Positions 43,102 to 52,141 of a DNA stretch of 64,000 nt are shown here, in pieces (positions within the stretch are counted from its first letter, which is position 1; the number at the start of each line of letters is the position of its first letter). The position numbers were made by a program, and so were the translations under genes. Location of the stretch: NCBI GenBank assembly GCA_016794465.1, contig JAEUKA010000068.1, forward strand, positions 227,285-291,284, read 5' to 3'. This stretch comes from Myxococcales bacterium. GTDB lineage: Bacteria; Myxococcota_A; Polyangia; Palsa-1104; JAEUJZ01. The notes beneath the pieces were generated by a model. That model was not told where the DNA came from. It searched no databases and was given only the letters and a program-made list of their open reading frames with translations.

Positions 43102-43872
43102 CTAATGTGCAATACCGGTGATTACTAACTTAGAGAAGGTGATATTGAGATACTGATAAGTTCCTGTGGAGGAGGTTCTATCATATCGGATTTGAATGCC
43201 TTGCACGTGCTCTGGATTGATAGTTGTCGAACCGTTCTCCATCGTTGCGCACTGCGTCGAAGTACAGCGATAGCGCTTAAGTTCAGTGCCATTAGGAATT
43301 GTGGTGATAATCAAGAACGCTCTACCATTGCGACTTGGATCATTATCAAGGTTGCAGCCATCTGAGGCTCTATCACATGATACGTTCGTAAATGCCGGCG
43401 CTATCTCTATCTGTATATTTGACAATTTTGTAGGGTTATGAAAATATGCAGACGCCGAAAATGGACGATTTAATGAACCACCAAAACTCACAAGGGACAG
43501 CATTCCTGCTGTTAGCGGGTTAGTACAATTTTTGGGATTGTGGCTATCTCGAGAGCAAAGCGCCCATGAAACCGTCGGACTACTGCTGTCTTCAGGAGAG
43601 AGTGTATGTTCAAAAACCCAGGTAGCGCTGGCCGTCTTCCAGACCGAAGAAGGGATTTCGGATCTTAGAAAAAGGGCGCCTGAGAAATCTTCCGTCCATG
43701 TGAATGGACAACCGTTGCTGCAGTTGGCCATATCAGGGGATTTCATGTCGGACAGGACGGATTCTGTTTTGTCTGCATTGTTCCAATTGTCAAATAGTCC
43801 CTCGTTTGCACAGCCGGAGACAATCATGGATAGACACACAATGGCTGGTAACGGTTGATTGGTCGGCATCAT
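43102..43872 (-). CDS. Cys-rich lipoprotein, A+T-rich, unknown
   Basis: About 256 residues. Lipobox IVSGC near residue 21. The mature part is rich in Asn, Ser and Thr with nine or more cysteines (NCSNGCPFTW, WALCSRDSHNPKNC, SCDRASDGCNL, YRCTSTQC) and looks beta-stranded, perhaps a single jelly-roll or similar domain. No family recognised. The DNA is clearly lower in G+C than the adjoining genes, which suggests separate acquisition or fast divergence. It overlaps the previous gene by ATGA. Confidence 0.7.
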   Translation of the reverse strand: MMPTNQPLPAIVCLSMIVSGCANEGLFDNWNNADKTESVLSDMKSPDMANCSNGCPFTWTEDFSGALFLRSEIPSSVWKTASATWVFEHTLSPEDSSSPTVSWALCSRDSHNPKNCTNPLTAGMLSLVSFGGSLNRPFSASAYFHNPTKLSNIQIEIAPAFTNVSCDRASDGCNLDNDPSRNGRAFLIITTIPNGTELKRYRCTSTQCATMENGSTTINPEHVQGIQIRYDRTSSTGTYQYLNITFSKLVITGIAH

Positions 43873-44867
43873 CGGCTCCCGGGATTTTCAAGTGGGGCGG
43901 GACTGTGGCTGCTGCTTCCTATTGTGATACGGATGGCAATGGCCAGTGCGGATAGACCACTGAGCGCGGTCATGGCACCACCGACCACCAGCAGGGCTGG
44001 CTTGCCGACACAGGGCGGCGGCCCGGTGGGCGGAGCGGCCTCATCGACGAGACACAGCTGCTGGTTGTCCGTCTTTCCCGGCGAATTGCTCGCGCCCAGC
44101 GCAATCGTGCCAACCGCCGAGATCACCGTCAGCACCGACAGGGCCGTGATCGCCGCCACACTGCTGCCCGTCCAGCGTGACGGCGGCACGAGGATCGGCG
44201 CAGGCCGGACTGCGAGCGGCTTCAGCTCCTCGGGGCGCACGGGTGGCGGGTCCGTGACCACCGACTTGCTCATGCTCAGCGACGGCTCGCTCTCACTGGT
44301 CAGCAGCTGCGCCGCGAAGTCCGCGACCATCCCCCGCAGGTTCTGCACCGAGCAGTCAATGCACGAGCTGTCGGCCCGTCGCACACTCCCCCTCGTCGCA
44401 TCGGCGCTGCTGACCTTCAGCTGATACCGTCGCGGCGCACTCGCGAACACCTCGACCCGCAGCACCCCCGCCGCCTGCTGCTGCTGGGCAAAGCCAAGCA
44501 GACAGTCGTTGCTCTCGCAGGACTGCGCTTCCGGCGACTCCGACACCACCAGCTCCTGGCCGAGCCGCATCAGCCGATCGATCACCCCTTCCCGCAGACT
44601 GCGGTCGGGCTTTCCGTCGAGAAGCGGGCCGATCAGCAGCACTTTGTCAGTCCGCTGGGGCTGTCCCACGGCCGCTACTACCGTCGGCAGTGGACTGGGC
44701 TCTTGCGGTTCCACCGCCCGTACACTGCCGATGCGGCCACACAGGAACAGCGCAACCATCAAACAGCCAACAGTGAAACGCGGCAGAGTGATATCTGGCA
44801 AACTCATCCATAACGGGCAGTCACCGTTTCGCACAATAGCGGTCACTGCTTGATTGTGAAGAATCAC
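43869..44867 (-). CDS. Periplasmic C-x4-C protein with membrane hairpin
   Basis: About 332 residues from a GTG at 44867 with AAGGAGG just upstream. A long n-region precedes the signal core (FTVGCLMVALFLCG). The domain shows QSCESNDCLLGF (C-x4-C) and SSCIDCSVQNL (C-x2-C), as in the 41.6-43.1 kb protein. Two C-terminal spans enclose a loop with LCLVDEAAPPTGPPPCV (two Cys). It is a paralogue of the proteins at 41633, 46739 and 52142. Function unknown. It starts the A cassette just after a 430-bp gap. Confidence 0.72.
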   Translation of the reverse strand: MILHNQAVTAIVRNGDCPLWMSLPDITLPRFTVGCLMVALFLCGRIGSVRAVEPQEPSPLPTVVAAVGQPQRTDKVLLIGPLLDGKPDRSLREGVIDRLMRLGQELVVSESPEAQSCESNDCLLGFAQQQQAAGVLRVEVFASAPRRYQLKVSSADATRGSVRRADSSCIDCSVQNLRGMVADFAAQLLTSESEPSLSMSKSVVTDPPPVRPEELKPLAVRPAPILVPPSRWTGSSVAAITALSVLTVISAVGTIALGASNSPGKTDNQQLCLVDEAAPPTGPPPCVGKPALLVVGGAMTALSGLSALAIAIRITIGSSSHSPAPLENPGSR

Positions 44868-45298
44868 GCTGCCTCCTTGACGGTAGGCTTGTTCCTGGCG
44901 CTCTTCTTGTCAAGCAGTTTTTACTTAAAAATTGGCTTTTTGTTTGAAGGAAACGGACTCTTCAACAGGGTTTATTTGGATATTGACGGACTCTGCCGTT
45001 AAGGGGTAACGAACTCAAGCGTTGAATATAACGAACACAACAATTGTCAGTGGTTCGGCTCGGCAAGCACAAACACACACGAGTGCTCCGCAGAGCCTGC
45101 AGCGGCTGGGTCCGTTTGCGTCGCGGCAGCCGGTTCCAGAGCTGCTCCACCTCGTTGGGCCCGAGGCGGGCAATCTGCACCGAGCGGGTGGTCAGCGAGC
45201 TCCAGATCAGGCTCGGCAGGCCTCCCAGCCAGCGTCACGAGGAAGGCCGTCAGGTTAGATGTCGCCGAGCCCGACGGACGGTAAGCGTGATTGAGAAA
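44868..45298. other. Intergenic region with a G+C-rich block
   Basis: No convincing gene. The first 130 bases (44868-45000) are A+T-rich and include TTGACA on the minus strand (44913-44908), a possible -35 for the gene at 43869-44867, but no good -10. The stretch 45090-45260 is notably G+C-rich and reads, on the minus strand, as protein-like short frames without start or end; one contains IARLGPNEVEQLWNRLPRRK. This may be a remnant of a lost gene. Confidence 0.4.
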
Positions 45299-46708
45299 TT
45301 ACTGCCAAGCGCTGTTGCGATAGACAGTCAGTCCTGTAGCGGTGGCAACAGCGACATCGAGCAGTCCATCGCCGTCAATGTCGCCAACCGCGATATCGCG
45401 GACCCCGGACAGCTTTTCAATGAGGATGGCTGGCGGCTCAAATGTGCCGTTGGCTTTCTGTGCAGCCCAGTACAGCGGCTGTCCTTCACCGGGTGCTACC
45501 AATACATCCTGCAAGCCATCATCATCCAAGTCGGCCAGTGCTATGCCAGCGGCCAGCTTGTCTTTGGGAACGATGCTCTGAAATGCAGTCGAGAGTGCTT
45601 CACCCAGCGCAGTCGCGGTATTGGCAACTCCGTGTTTGATAAACAGAAACTGACTCGCTTTGGTCAGGACCACCGCATCGAACGCTTTGGCGGCATCTGG
45701 ATCGTTCGTTCGGGCGTGGCTCGGTGAAGCGGACGCCAGGCGCAGTCCATCGGTAATCGGCAACGGTGCCGTGCTGATGAGCTGGAAGCTGCCTTTCGCA
45801 AACACCACCGACTTCACCTCTGGGGCAGGCGCCAGGCCGGTCTTGCCAATCACGAAGAACTTTTCTGAATGGTCCATTCCGCGCATGGCCATTGGAATGA
45901 ACGTCGACGCCATCAGGGTTGATGGTGCCAGCTTCATATTGCTGGCTTGTATAGATATCGCTGACATCACTGTGCCTGGCAGTTGGCTGTAGGCAAGGGC
46001 ATAATCCTCAGCCGGCTTTCCGTCCAGGGCACTTCGGTTGAGAGTAATAAGAGTGTCATCGTTAAAATCCCTTAATGATGAATTGAAACTGGAATCAATA
46101 ATGAGCTTATTGGTGGATTTTTCAGGTAGATATCGGATGAACTCGCGGGTGCTGCGGGTCGCGCCCTGGACCGTCTCCGTGACAAATATACTCCGATTTG
46201 CTTCGCCAATGAGCTGGCCAAACTCTAGCTTATCAGGTGAGCGATTTGCCGAATAATTGAAGTGATATGACTCAGCGGATGAAAATTTTGGCCGTACAAA
46301 AAATCGTGCATAACCATTCACACCGAGTGGCACTGCGTTGTCGATAGTAATTGCGACGGTGCCCATTCCACCCCGTTTGTTCTTGAAAGCACCGCGCTGA
46401 AATGTTAGCCCAATGCTTCCAGCATCGGTGATGGATGCGGTAGCAAGCGCACTTCCTACATCCATCTCTAGCGTCTCTGGTCGGATATCAAGCACCCGCA
46501 GCTGCAACGGAACCTGGCGAATGAACATTGCTTTCGGTGAAAGCTCCGTAGGCTTCTCATCAGAGAGGCTGATTCGCTTGTCCGTGATATCGATGGCAAG
46601 CTGGCAAGCCGAGAGTCCCGGCTGGGTTTCACAGATGGATTGGCTACAGCTAGCGAGGAGGAGCGGTGTAGCTGCGAGAAATATACTTTGTCGGGTCTGG
46701 GATTTCAT
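45299..46708 (-). CDS. FG-GAP/VCBS-repeat lipoprotein
   Basis: About 469 residues. Lipobox LLASC with a short Cys-rich start (CSQSICETQPGLSACQ). The middle 300 residues are beta-rich and unassigned. The end has two FG-GAP-type repeats with calcium-binding loops: LADLDDDGLQDVLVAPG and VGDIDGDGLLDVAVATATG. These form blades of a beta-propeller used in binding. It parallels the 475-residue lipoprotein at 50.7-52.1 kb, which also begins with a Cys-rich segment and ends with a related propeller-like part. GAGGAG precedes the ATG. Confidence 0.8.
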   Translation of the reverse strand: MKSQTRQSIFLAATPLLLASCSQSICETQPGLSACQLAIDITDKRISLSDEKPTELSPKAMFIRQVPLQLRVLDIRPETLEMDVGSALATASITDAGSIGLTFQRGAFKNKRGGMGTVAITIDNAVPLGVNGYARFFVRPKFSSAESYHFNYSANRSPDKLEFGQLIGEANRSIFVTETVQGATRSTREFIRYLPEKSTNKLIIDSSFNSSLRDFNDDTLITLNRSALDGKPAEDYALAYSQLPGTVMSAISIQASNMKLAPSTLMASTFIPMAMRGMDHSEKFFVIGKTGLAPAPEVKSVVFAKGSFQLISTAPLPITDGLRLASASPSHARTNDPDAAKAFDAVVLTKASQFLFIKHGVANTATALGEALSTAFQSIVPKDKLAAGIALADLDDDGLQDVLVAPGEGQPLYWAAQKANGTFEPPAILIEKLSGVRDIAVGDIDGDGLLDVAVATATGLTVYRNSAWQ

Positions 46709-46738
46709 GGGCTCCTCGATTCCTGTCTGAGTTAGTGC

Positions 46739-47533
46739 TTATCTCCGCCTATAATCAACAACGGTTAGGATTCCGCCAGAGAGCAGCAATCCGAAACCGC
46801 CACCCATTAAGCCTGCGCTGGTTTGGAGCACAGCTGAATGGTCACAGGGCGTCGCAATTCCGTGATAGTCGCAGCTGCTCAACGGCTTGCGCGTATACTG
46901 CCCAAAGATCCCGCCACCAATGGCAGCGACCACGGCCCCACCGATGAGAAGACTCAGCTTGACCGCCGCAAGTGCGGAGGTGCGCTCGGCCGCTCGCTGG
47001 GACTGCTGCGCATGGGTCTGGAGGAACGAATATCGCGATACCAAGCTGGTCTGGATGTTGCGGAATGCGGCGTAGTCGGCAGGTGGATGAGGCACGAGCG
47101 TGCGCTCGCAGGACTCCCCGTGGCTGAGCAGCTCGGCTGTGAGCGCCAGCTCTTGCGGCTGCGCCAGCTCTTTGGTGCGGGCAAGCCAAGCGTATCCGAG
47201 TGTGAACAGCGTACAGGCGTACTGCTCACAGCCGGTCCGCTTGTAGGTGTCCATCAGCGCGGCATACTCGCTGGCCACCGCCTGCTCTGCGGCATCAGGC
47301 GGGAGCGCTGCGAGTCGGTTTATCACTTCGCGGGCTCGCTGCAGGGTGCTCGTCATTCCCGGCGTATCGAGACAGACCACGACGGGCTTTTCGGTAGCTT
47401 GAGCTGGAATTGTCAGCGCTCCGAGCAAGGCCACCGTCAGGACTCCGAGCCGATTTGCACCACCGACCGCCCGCGATTGGGCGCTGCGGAGTGACGTTCG
47501 GACTTCGGAACCGCCAGAAACCGAAACCATCAT
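46739..47533 (-). CDS. Periplasmic C-x4-C protein with membrane hairpin
   Basis: About 264 residues (ATG 47533; GTG 47539 possible). Signal peptide near GVLTVALLGALTIPAQA. The mature helical domain has TGCEQYACTLF (C-x4-C), and two spans at the end (LSLLIGGAVVAAIGGGIFG and SAGLMGGGFGLLLSGGILT) flank a loop with SCDYHGIATPCD. It is the fourth member of the hairpin family in this array. It precedes the FG-GAP lipoprotein by 30 bp, as hairpin and lipoprotein genes do in the other cassette. Confidence 0.72.
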   Translation of the reverse strand: MMVSVSGGSEVRTSLRSAQSRAVGGANRLGVLTVALLGALTIPAQATEKPVVVCLDTPGMTSTLQRAREVINRLAALPPDAAEQAVASEYAALMDTYKRTGCEQYACTLFTLGYAWLARTKELAQPQELALTAELLSHGESCERTLVPHPPADYAAFRNIQTSLVSRYSFLQTHAQQSQRAAERTSALAAVKLSLLIGGAVVAAIGGGIFGQYTRKPLSSCDYHGIATPCDHSAVLQTSAGLMGGGFGLLLSGGILTVVDYRRR

Positions 47534-47651
47534 GCTCACTTGTAACCCGGTTCAAATCGGCGGATCAACAGTGAATTCGGATGGATCAGGATCGATCGGA
47601 ATCCCTTACGCTGCATACTGCCCCCAATATCAGTTATCGCAGATCTCCGGC

Positions 47652-48356
47652 TCACGGTGTCCGCTTTCTATCCAAGTGTTGTGAGCGAAAGGAGGACTCG
47701 CGCTGGAGTGCTTGGCGCAGGCGCTCGATGGCAAGCTTCAGCTCGGTCTGGCGTGACTCGATGCTGCCTGCGAAAATATGGCGGACCGACGACTGGCCGT
47801 CCATCAGTAGCGTCAGCGGTCGCGGCAGAATCGGAAAGCTGCGCAGCGAGTGGACAAACCGAGTGCTCGGAGCAAAGACCGGAGCGGACTCTGGAAGCTC
47901 GACAAGACAGGAGCGACTGCTGACCGGAATGCCTCCGCAGCGGGTGTTCGCAGGCAGCTCGATGAGCGGGTGCGACCAGAACTGCTCGACTTCCTGTTGG
48001 CTGGTGTCTTCGGCGGCAGCAACGAAGATCATCTCGACCTCGGTGCGCGGCAGCTGACGGAGGAGCTGCTTAAAGACCTGAAATTCCTGTAGACAGGGCG
48101 GACACGATCGCGCCCACAAGTTCACAATCAGCAGACTTGCCCGCGAGCGGCGATACGGAGTCCACTGCTTGGTGTCGCGCTGCCACTGCAAGAGGTCCGA
48201 CAGGTCCGGGCGCAGGTGTAGGAGCTCGGACTCTAGGCGGGTTACACCATCGGCAGGAGGACTGGCTGCGGAGTGTCGAGGCTCGGTCAGACCCGTCATT
48301 CCCAACAGAATAAGAAGCACTTTGGAGACTTCTTTTATGGTGCTGAGCAACTTCAT
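47652..48356 (-). CDS. TlpA-like thioredoxin
   Basis: About 234 residues. A signal-like N-terminus (VLLILLGMTGL) is followed by one thioredoxin domain with the motif LWARSCPPCLQEFQVF (CPPC), then a cis-Pro-like PRPLTLLMD. The insert (NTRCGGIPVSSRSC) carries two more Cys. It is likely a periplasmic disulfide reductase or isomerase. It lies 12 bp after the OmpA-like lipoprotein, mirroring the tandem thioredoxin in the first cassette. AGGAG precedes the ATG. Confidence 0.83.
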   Translation of the reverse strand: MKLLSTIKEVSKVLLILLGMTGLTEPRHSAASPPADGVTRLESELLHLRPDLSDLLQWQRDTKQWTPYRRSRASLLIVNLWARSCPPCLQEFQVFKQLLRQLPRTEVEMIFVAAAEDTSQQEVEQFWSHPLIELPANTRCGGIPVSSRSCLVELPESAPVFAPSTRFVHSLRSFPILPRPLTLLMDGQSSVRHIFAGSIESRQTELKLAIERLRQALQRESSFRSQHLDRKRTP

Positions 48357-48368
48357 GGATGCACACTC

Positions 48369-49130
48369 CTAACAGTCGGTCCGGAACACCCATACAGCGC
48401 GGTCTGGCTTTTCTGGCTCGGGTGGCTCGGGACGCTCGGGACCGCGCAGTCGGGCTCTGGGAATCTGCAGATCGAACTGCCATCCCGACGGGGGATCGAT
48501 GCGATCGGAGCGGACTCCGAATCGCAGCATGATCTCACGCACCAGCTCGAGCCTGCGCTTGGCCTCTGCCTCTCCGGGGCGCGGTGAGGTCACGATCAGG
48601 AATCGGGTGGTGTGCAGCAGCGCATCCGGGTCGACGAGCGACTTCAGCTCATTGGTGCGGGACGGAGACAGCACCCGATGTCCTTCATCGATGTACATCA
48701 CTACGCGTTGTCCGAAGGCCGCGTAGATGGTTTCTCCCACCGACGACTTTCCGAGCTCTCGCTTGGCGTAAGCCACCGCTGCGACAGTCTCTGCGGACGT
48801 ACAGGCAGGACCGGAGTCCGAAGCCGCCGCAACAGCTGGCGCAGGTCGTGGCAAGGCACCCAGTACACTCTGCGTCGGTCCGAGGTTGGAACTGGGTGTG
48901 CTGGCTGCTCCGCTGTGACACTCCATGCGAATCCGATCAAGCATGTCTTTGAGTACTTGACCACAGGCCCGCAGCGCCATGTTCTGTTCCACGCGCAAGA
49001 TGTCCTCGTCTTGCTGCTGCTGTTTGGCTTGGAGTGTCTTGATTTGGCTTGTGAGCGCGGTCAGCTCGGGATGGATATGCTCACAGGCGCAAAGGAATCC
49101 TAACAAACCAATGGAAACAGACCTCTTCAC
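48369..49130 (-). CDS. OmpA-like lipoprotein ending in VWVFRTDC
   Basis: About 253 residues. Lipobox LCAC near residue 16, then a helical coiled segment (LTSQIKTLQAKQQQQDEDIL). The C-terminal half follows the OmpA-like course: VVMYIDEGHRVLSPSRTNEL, TRFLIVTSPRPGEAEAKRR and a helix. It ends VWVFRTDC. The paralogue is at 39143-39946, with the same ending and the same operon position. It overlaps the kinase stop by ATGA. Confidence 0.75.
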   Translation of the reverse strand: MKRSVSIGLLGFLCACEHIHPELTALTSQIKTLQAKQQQQDEDILRVEQNMALRACGQVLKDMLDRIRMECHSGAASTPSSNLGPTQSVLGALPRPAPAVAAASDSGPACTSAETVAAVAYAKRELGKSSVGETIYAAFGQRVVMYIDEGHRVLSPSRTNELKSLVDPDALLHTTRFLIVTSPRPGEAEAKRRLELVREIMLRFGVRSDRIDPPSGWQFDLQIPRARLRGPERPEPPEPEKPDRAVWVFRTDC

Positions 49131-50701
49131 TTGGCTCTCCTGATCACAAAGGTCGCCTGCTGCGGAATCGGGGCGGAGGCAAGGCGCCTCTGCAAGCAGC
49201 TGTTCAGCGAGTCCTGATACTCGAACGGCTCAATCGGAGTGAACACCAGCAGCTGTCCGGTCTTGCGCAGCACAATCGGACGGTCCAAAAGTGTCCGCAG
49301 GATCGGCCGGAGCATCGTCTCTACGCAGGCGCGAATCACGAGGGTGGCCGGAGCCGCAGAGTCGGGCGTGACACCCAAAAACTCGACCTTGTACGAGCCG
49401 CCGGGCAGCGGACGTGGCGGAGCGGGCAGCGGACGTGGCGGAGCGGCTGGAGATGGACGATGCAGCTGCACCCGGGCGGCTGGGGTCGGTGCGGTAGGAA
49501 CCTCGGGCGCGTCGGCAGGCCGCCAGAGATCCGGCGCCGTCGGCCACGCTAGGTCGAGTGCGCGGGGTTCCCCGCTGTCCTTGGTGCTGCCGTCGGCAAC
49601 GTCCTCGATCGCCGGGGTTCGGTCCGCTCCTTCCGCTGCAGTATGGCTGGTCTTGGGAAACCACAGCCGCACCACCGCAAAGGTCACGCCGGAAACCACG
49701 GCTGCCACCGCCAGCAGCCCCGGGACTCCGCCCAAGAGGAAGCGCTCCGTCGCTGGCTTGGGAAGTAGCTCGCCCCGACGACTGCTGATCATGGATGCCG
49801 AGGGACTGGACGGTGGGGCCGGCGGTGCGACCTCGGTGTGGAGAGGCTGCGCCAGAGCCAGGGGCGACGCTGCGACAGCCTCCTCTAATGCAGACACAAA
49901 CGCTGCGACGGATGGAAAGCGCAGCGCGCGATCTTTGGCCAGAGCCCGTCGAATGACGGCATCAATGGCAGGATCGGCGAGCGGAGGCGGCTCATGGCTG
50001 AGAATGCGGAGCAGGGTGGTTTCCACATCATCGCCATCGTTCACGAACGGCTGATTGCCACTGAACAGTGCATAAGCAATGGCAGATAGGCTAAACTGAT
50101 CGGCGCGTCCATCGACCAATTTAGAGCCGCCGCGCGCTTGTTCAGGAGCCATATAAGCCGGCGTTCCAATCGTCACTGCTTCACTGGTGTTCATGGGCGA
50201 AGGAGCGTTGAGTGACTTGGCAATTCCAAAGTCCAATACCTTGACAAAGTGAGGACTGATGCCATTGCGACACAAAAAGACATTTGCCGGTTTCAGATCG
50301 CGGTGAACAATATCACGGTCATGCGCAAACTGCAGTGCCGCACCGATCTGAGCGATCAGCGACAACACCAGGCTCTTGGGCAGGGCGCCCTGCGGAGACA
50401 GAAAGCTGGCGAGATCTTCGCCTTGCAGTAGCTCCATCACCAGATACGGATGCCCAGAGTCGGTCACATCCCAGTCAAAGACCTGGACGATGTGTGGGTG
50501 ATCCAAGGTCGCCAAGATCACCGCTTCTTGCCGGAATCGGTTCAAGAACGCCTCATCGGTCGCCAGATGAGAGGTAATCAGCTTGAGCGCAAACCGACGC
50601 GGCAGCTTGAGATGTTCCACCACATAGACAGAGGACATCCCGCCATGGACCAGCAGGCTGATCACCCGATACTTGTTGACCACCTCGCCGGGCTCTAACA
50701 T
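49127..50701 (-). CDS. Transmembrane Ser/Thr kinase with periplasmic C-terminus
   Basis: About 524 residues. Kinase domain 10-275: LLVHGGMSSVYVVEH, FALKLI, DIVHRDLKPANV, KVLDFGIAKS and GTPAYMAPEQA, all catalytic residues intact. A span near 322-345 (GVPGLLAVAAVVSGVTFAVV) leads to a Pro-rich linker (PLPAPPRPLP repeat) and a periplasmic domain (SYKVEFLGVTPD to the end), resembling the AgmX/TonB-C type. GGAG lies 8 bases before ATG 50701. It corresponds in position to the pseudokinase of the first cassette. Confidence 0.92.
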   Translation of the reverse strand: MLEPGEVVNKYRVISLLVHGGMSSVYVVEHLKLPRRFALKLITSHLATDEAFLNRFRQEAVILATLDHPHIVQVFDWDVTDSGHPYLVMELLQGEDLASFLSPQGALPKSLVLSLIAQIGAALQFAHDRDIVHRDLKPANVFLCRNGISPHFVKVLDFGIAKSLNAPSPMNTSEAVTIGTPAYMAPEQARGGSKLVDGRADQFSLSAIAYALFSGNQPFVNDGDDVETTLLRILSHEPPPLADPAIDAVIRRALAKDRALRFPSVAAFVSALEEAVAASPLALAQPLHTEVAPPAPPSSPSASMISSRRGELLPKPATERFLLGGVPGLLAVAAVVSGVTFAVVRLWFPKTSHTAAEGADRTPAIEDVADGSTKDSGEPRALDLAWPTAPDLWRPADAPEVPTAPTPAARVQLHRPSPAAPPRPLPAPPRPLPGGSYKVEFLGVTPDSAAPATLVIRACVETMLRPILRTLLDRPIVLRKTGQLLVFTPIEPFEYQDSLNSCLQRRLASAPIPQQATFVIRRAK

Positions 50702-50706
50702 AGGCG

Positions 50707-52134
50707 TTACTCCACACCAACATAAAAGTCGATTCTGTCGGATGCACGCTTTCCTACGTCGTCCTGAATCAGCACAATGTCATCGCCCATCGTGCCACCC
50801 AGTGCACCAATGTCGATGCGATTGAAAGCGGGAAGCTGGGTGCTGATCCGGTATTTTGCAGAGTCAAACAAGTGCGCCTGGACCGGCACTTGGAAGCTGT
50901 CGGCGTCGGTACGCTCAATCACATAAATGCCACTGGAGCAAGCCACCACCAGATCGTTCCAATGCTTATTCACAGGCGGCATCACCTTCCCAGAGACAAA
51001 ACGCACATTTCCTGTTGGACATTCCGATAGAAGGAGCTGATTGACACGACCCGTAAGTGATTGAATGAGCGTTGTTTTGGAATATTCAGGGCCGAATGTG
51101 TTTGGTGGCGTTCTCTGATAAAAACGGACATGGCTGCTTCGGTCAGCATCATAAATCATCACATACGGCTGCTCATTGTCACCAAGCGTAACAATCGCAA
51201 ATGCGCTTCGGCTTCCTGTGTTCAGCTGGATTGGTATTGGATTTGATTTGCTATTCATTGAATCCATTATACCAATGACGCTAATCGAGGAGGCAGATTG
51301 ATTGTCAGCAGTTGCATTGAATACCAACATCAAGTTCAGATTTGGCTCGGTGAATGGAAGAATTCCGTTGATGTTATCAGCGTATGATTCAATACTTGGT
51401 CCAGTCGTGGTACGATGAGCAGTTATGGTTGACTTTTTGTTAATTGTACTTGAATAGAAACAAGTGTTGGCTGAGCCATTGCGAGAAATCAGTTGCAAGT
51501 AGGTAAAATCAACATCCGGCTGAGCGCTAACGGAAGGAGTACATTGCTCGTTGGAGATTATGCTTGAATCTCCTTGAATTTGTTTAAATGCAAGGACCAC
51601 GTTAGAACCGATAGTGCTTTTTGTAAGAATAGCACTTTTATCTATCATCCTGTTTGGAATTCCAACCCAGGCGATTTGTCCGTTGGTTGGTTTGGTAAAG
51701 CTGCTTTGCTTGAACTGGGGGGCGGTGAGCTTGGTTGGTAGGAGGATTCGCTCGTTGCCGATCTGGATACGAAGCTCGGCGGGGCCGGCGTGGAACAGCT
51801 GGGCTTCCAGTCGAGCGGGGACGGTGGCCTCGAGTCCGGGTTGCTTGAAAATGTGGGGGAGCAGAAGGCTGACCGCGCCCTGATCGAGATGCACCGACAG
51901 CTGATCATTCATGAGCTCGAGCTGATGAAGCAGCTCGGGACTGCCAAGCTGGAGTGCGATCGGAAAGCTCAGCGCTGCTGTCAGCGGCAGCTGCGCCCGG
52001 TCAATCGTGGCCGACGGGCAGCTGGGATCGGAGAGGCACGGCGACTCATACAGCGGTGCGCAGCTGACGCCAAGAAGGACGGTCACCCACAGCCACATCG
52101 TTGGAACGATTGACAGCGTGCTGAGCTTGCTCAT
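50707..52134 (-). CDS. Large lipoprotein with A+T-rich middle, FG-GAP-like end
   Basis: About 475 residues. Lipobox GVSC with Cys-rich start (CAPLYESPCLSDPSC). The middle is rich in Ser, Thr and Asn and reads as beta-strands. The end (IDIGALGGTMGDDIVLIQDD) looks like a worn FG-GAP repeat. G+C is high at both ends but low from about 51,060 to 51,640, so the middle has a different history. The family is not recognised, but it matches the lipoprotein at 45.3-46.7 kb in layout. AGGAG precedes the ATG. Confidence 0.75.
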   Translation of the reverse strand: MSKLSTLSIVPTMWLWVTVLLGVSCAPLYESPCLSDPSCPSATIDRAQLPLTAALSFPIALQLGSPELLHQLELMNDQLSVHLDQGAVSLLLPHIFKQPGLEATVPARLEAQLFHAGPAELRIQIGNERILLPTKLTAPQFKQSSFTKPTNGQIAWVGIPNRMIDKSAILTKSTIGSNVVLAFKQIQGDSSIISNEQCTPSVSAQPDVDFTYLQLISRNGSANTCFYSSTINKKSTITAHRTTTGPSIESYADNINGILPFTEPNLNLMLVFNATADNQSASSISVIGIMDSMNSKSNPIPIQLNTGSRSAFAIVTLGDNEQPYVMIYDADRSSHVRFYQRTPPNTFGPEYSKTTLIQSLTGRVNQLLLSECPTGNVRFVSGKVMPPVNKHWNDLVVACSSGIYVIERTDADSFQVPVQAHLFDSAKYRISTQLPAFNRIDIGALGGTMGDDIVLIQDDVGKRASDRIDFYVGVE

Positions 52135-52141
52135 GGGGCTC

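Noticed and set aside
45047..45238. Short minus-strand gene in the 44.9-45.3 kb gap
   Set aside because: There is no ribosome site, no recognisable domain, and two overlapping frames are equally open; treated as a remnant at most.
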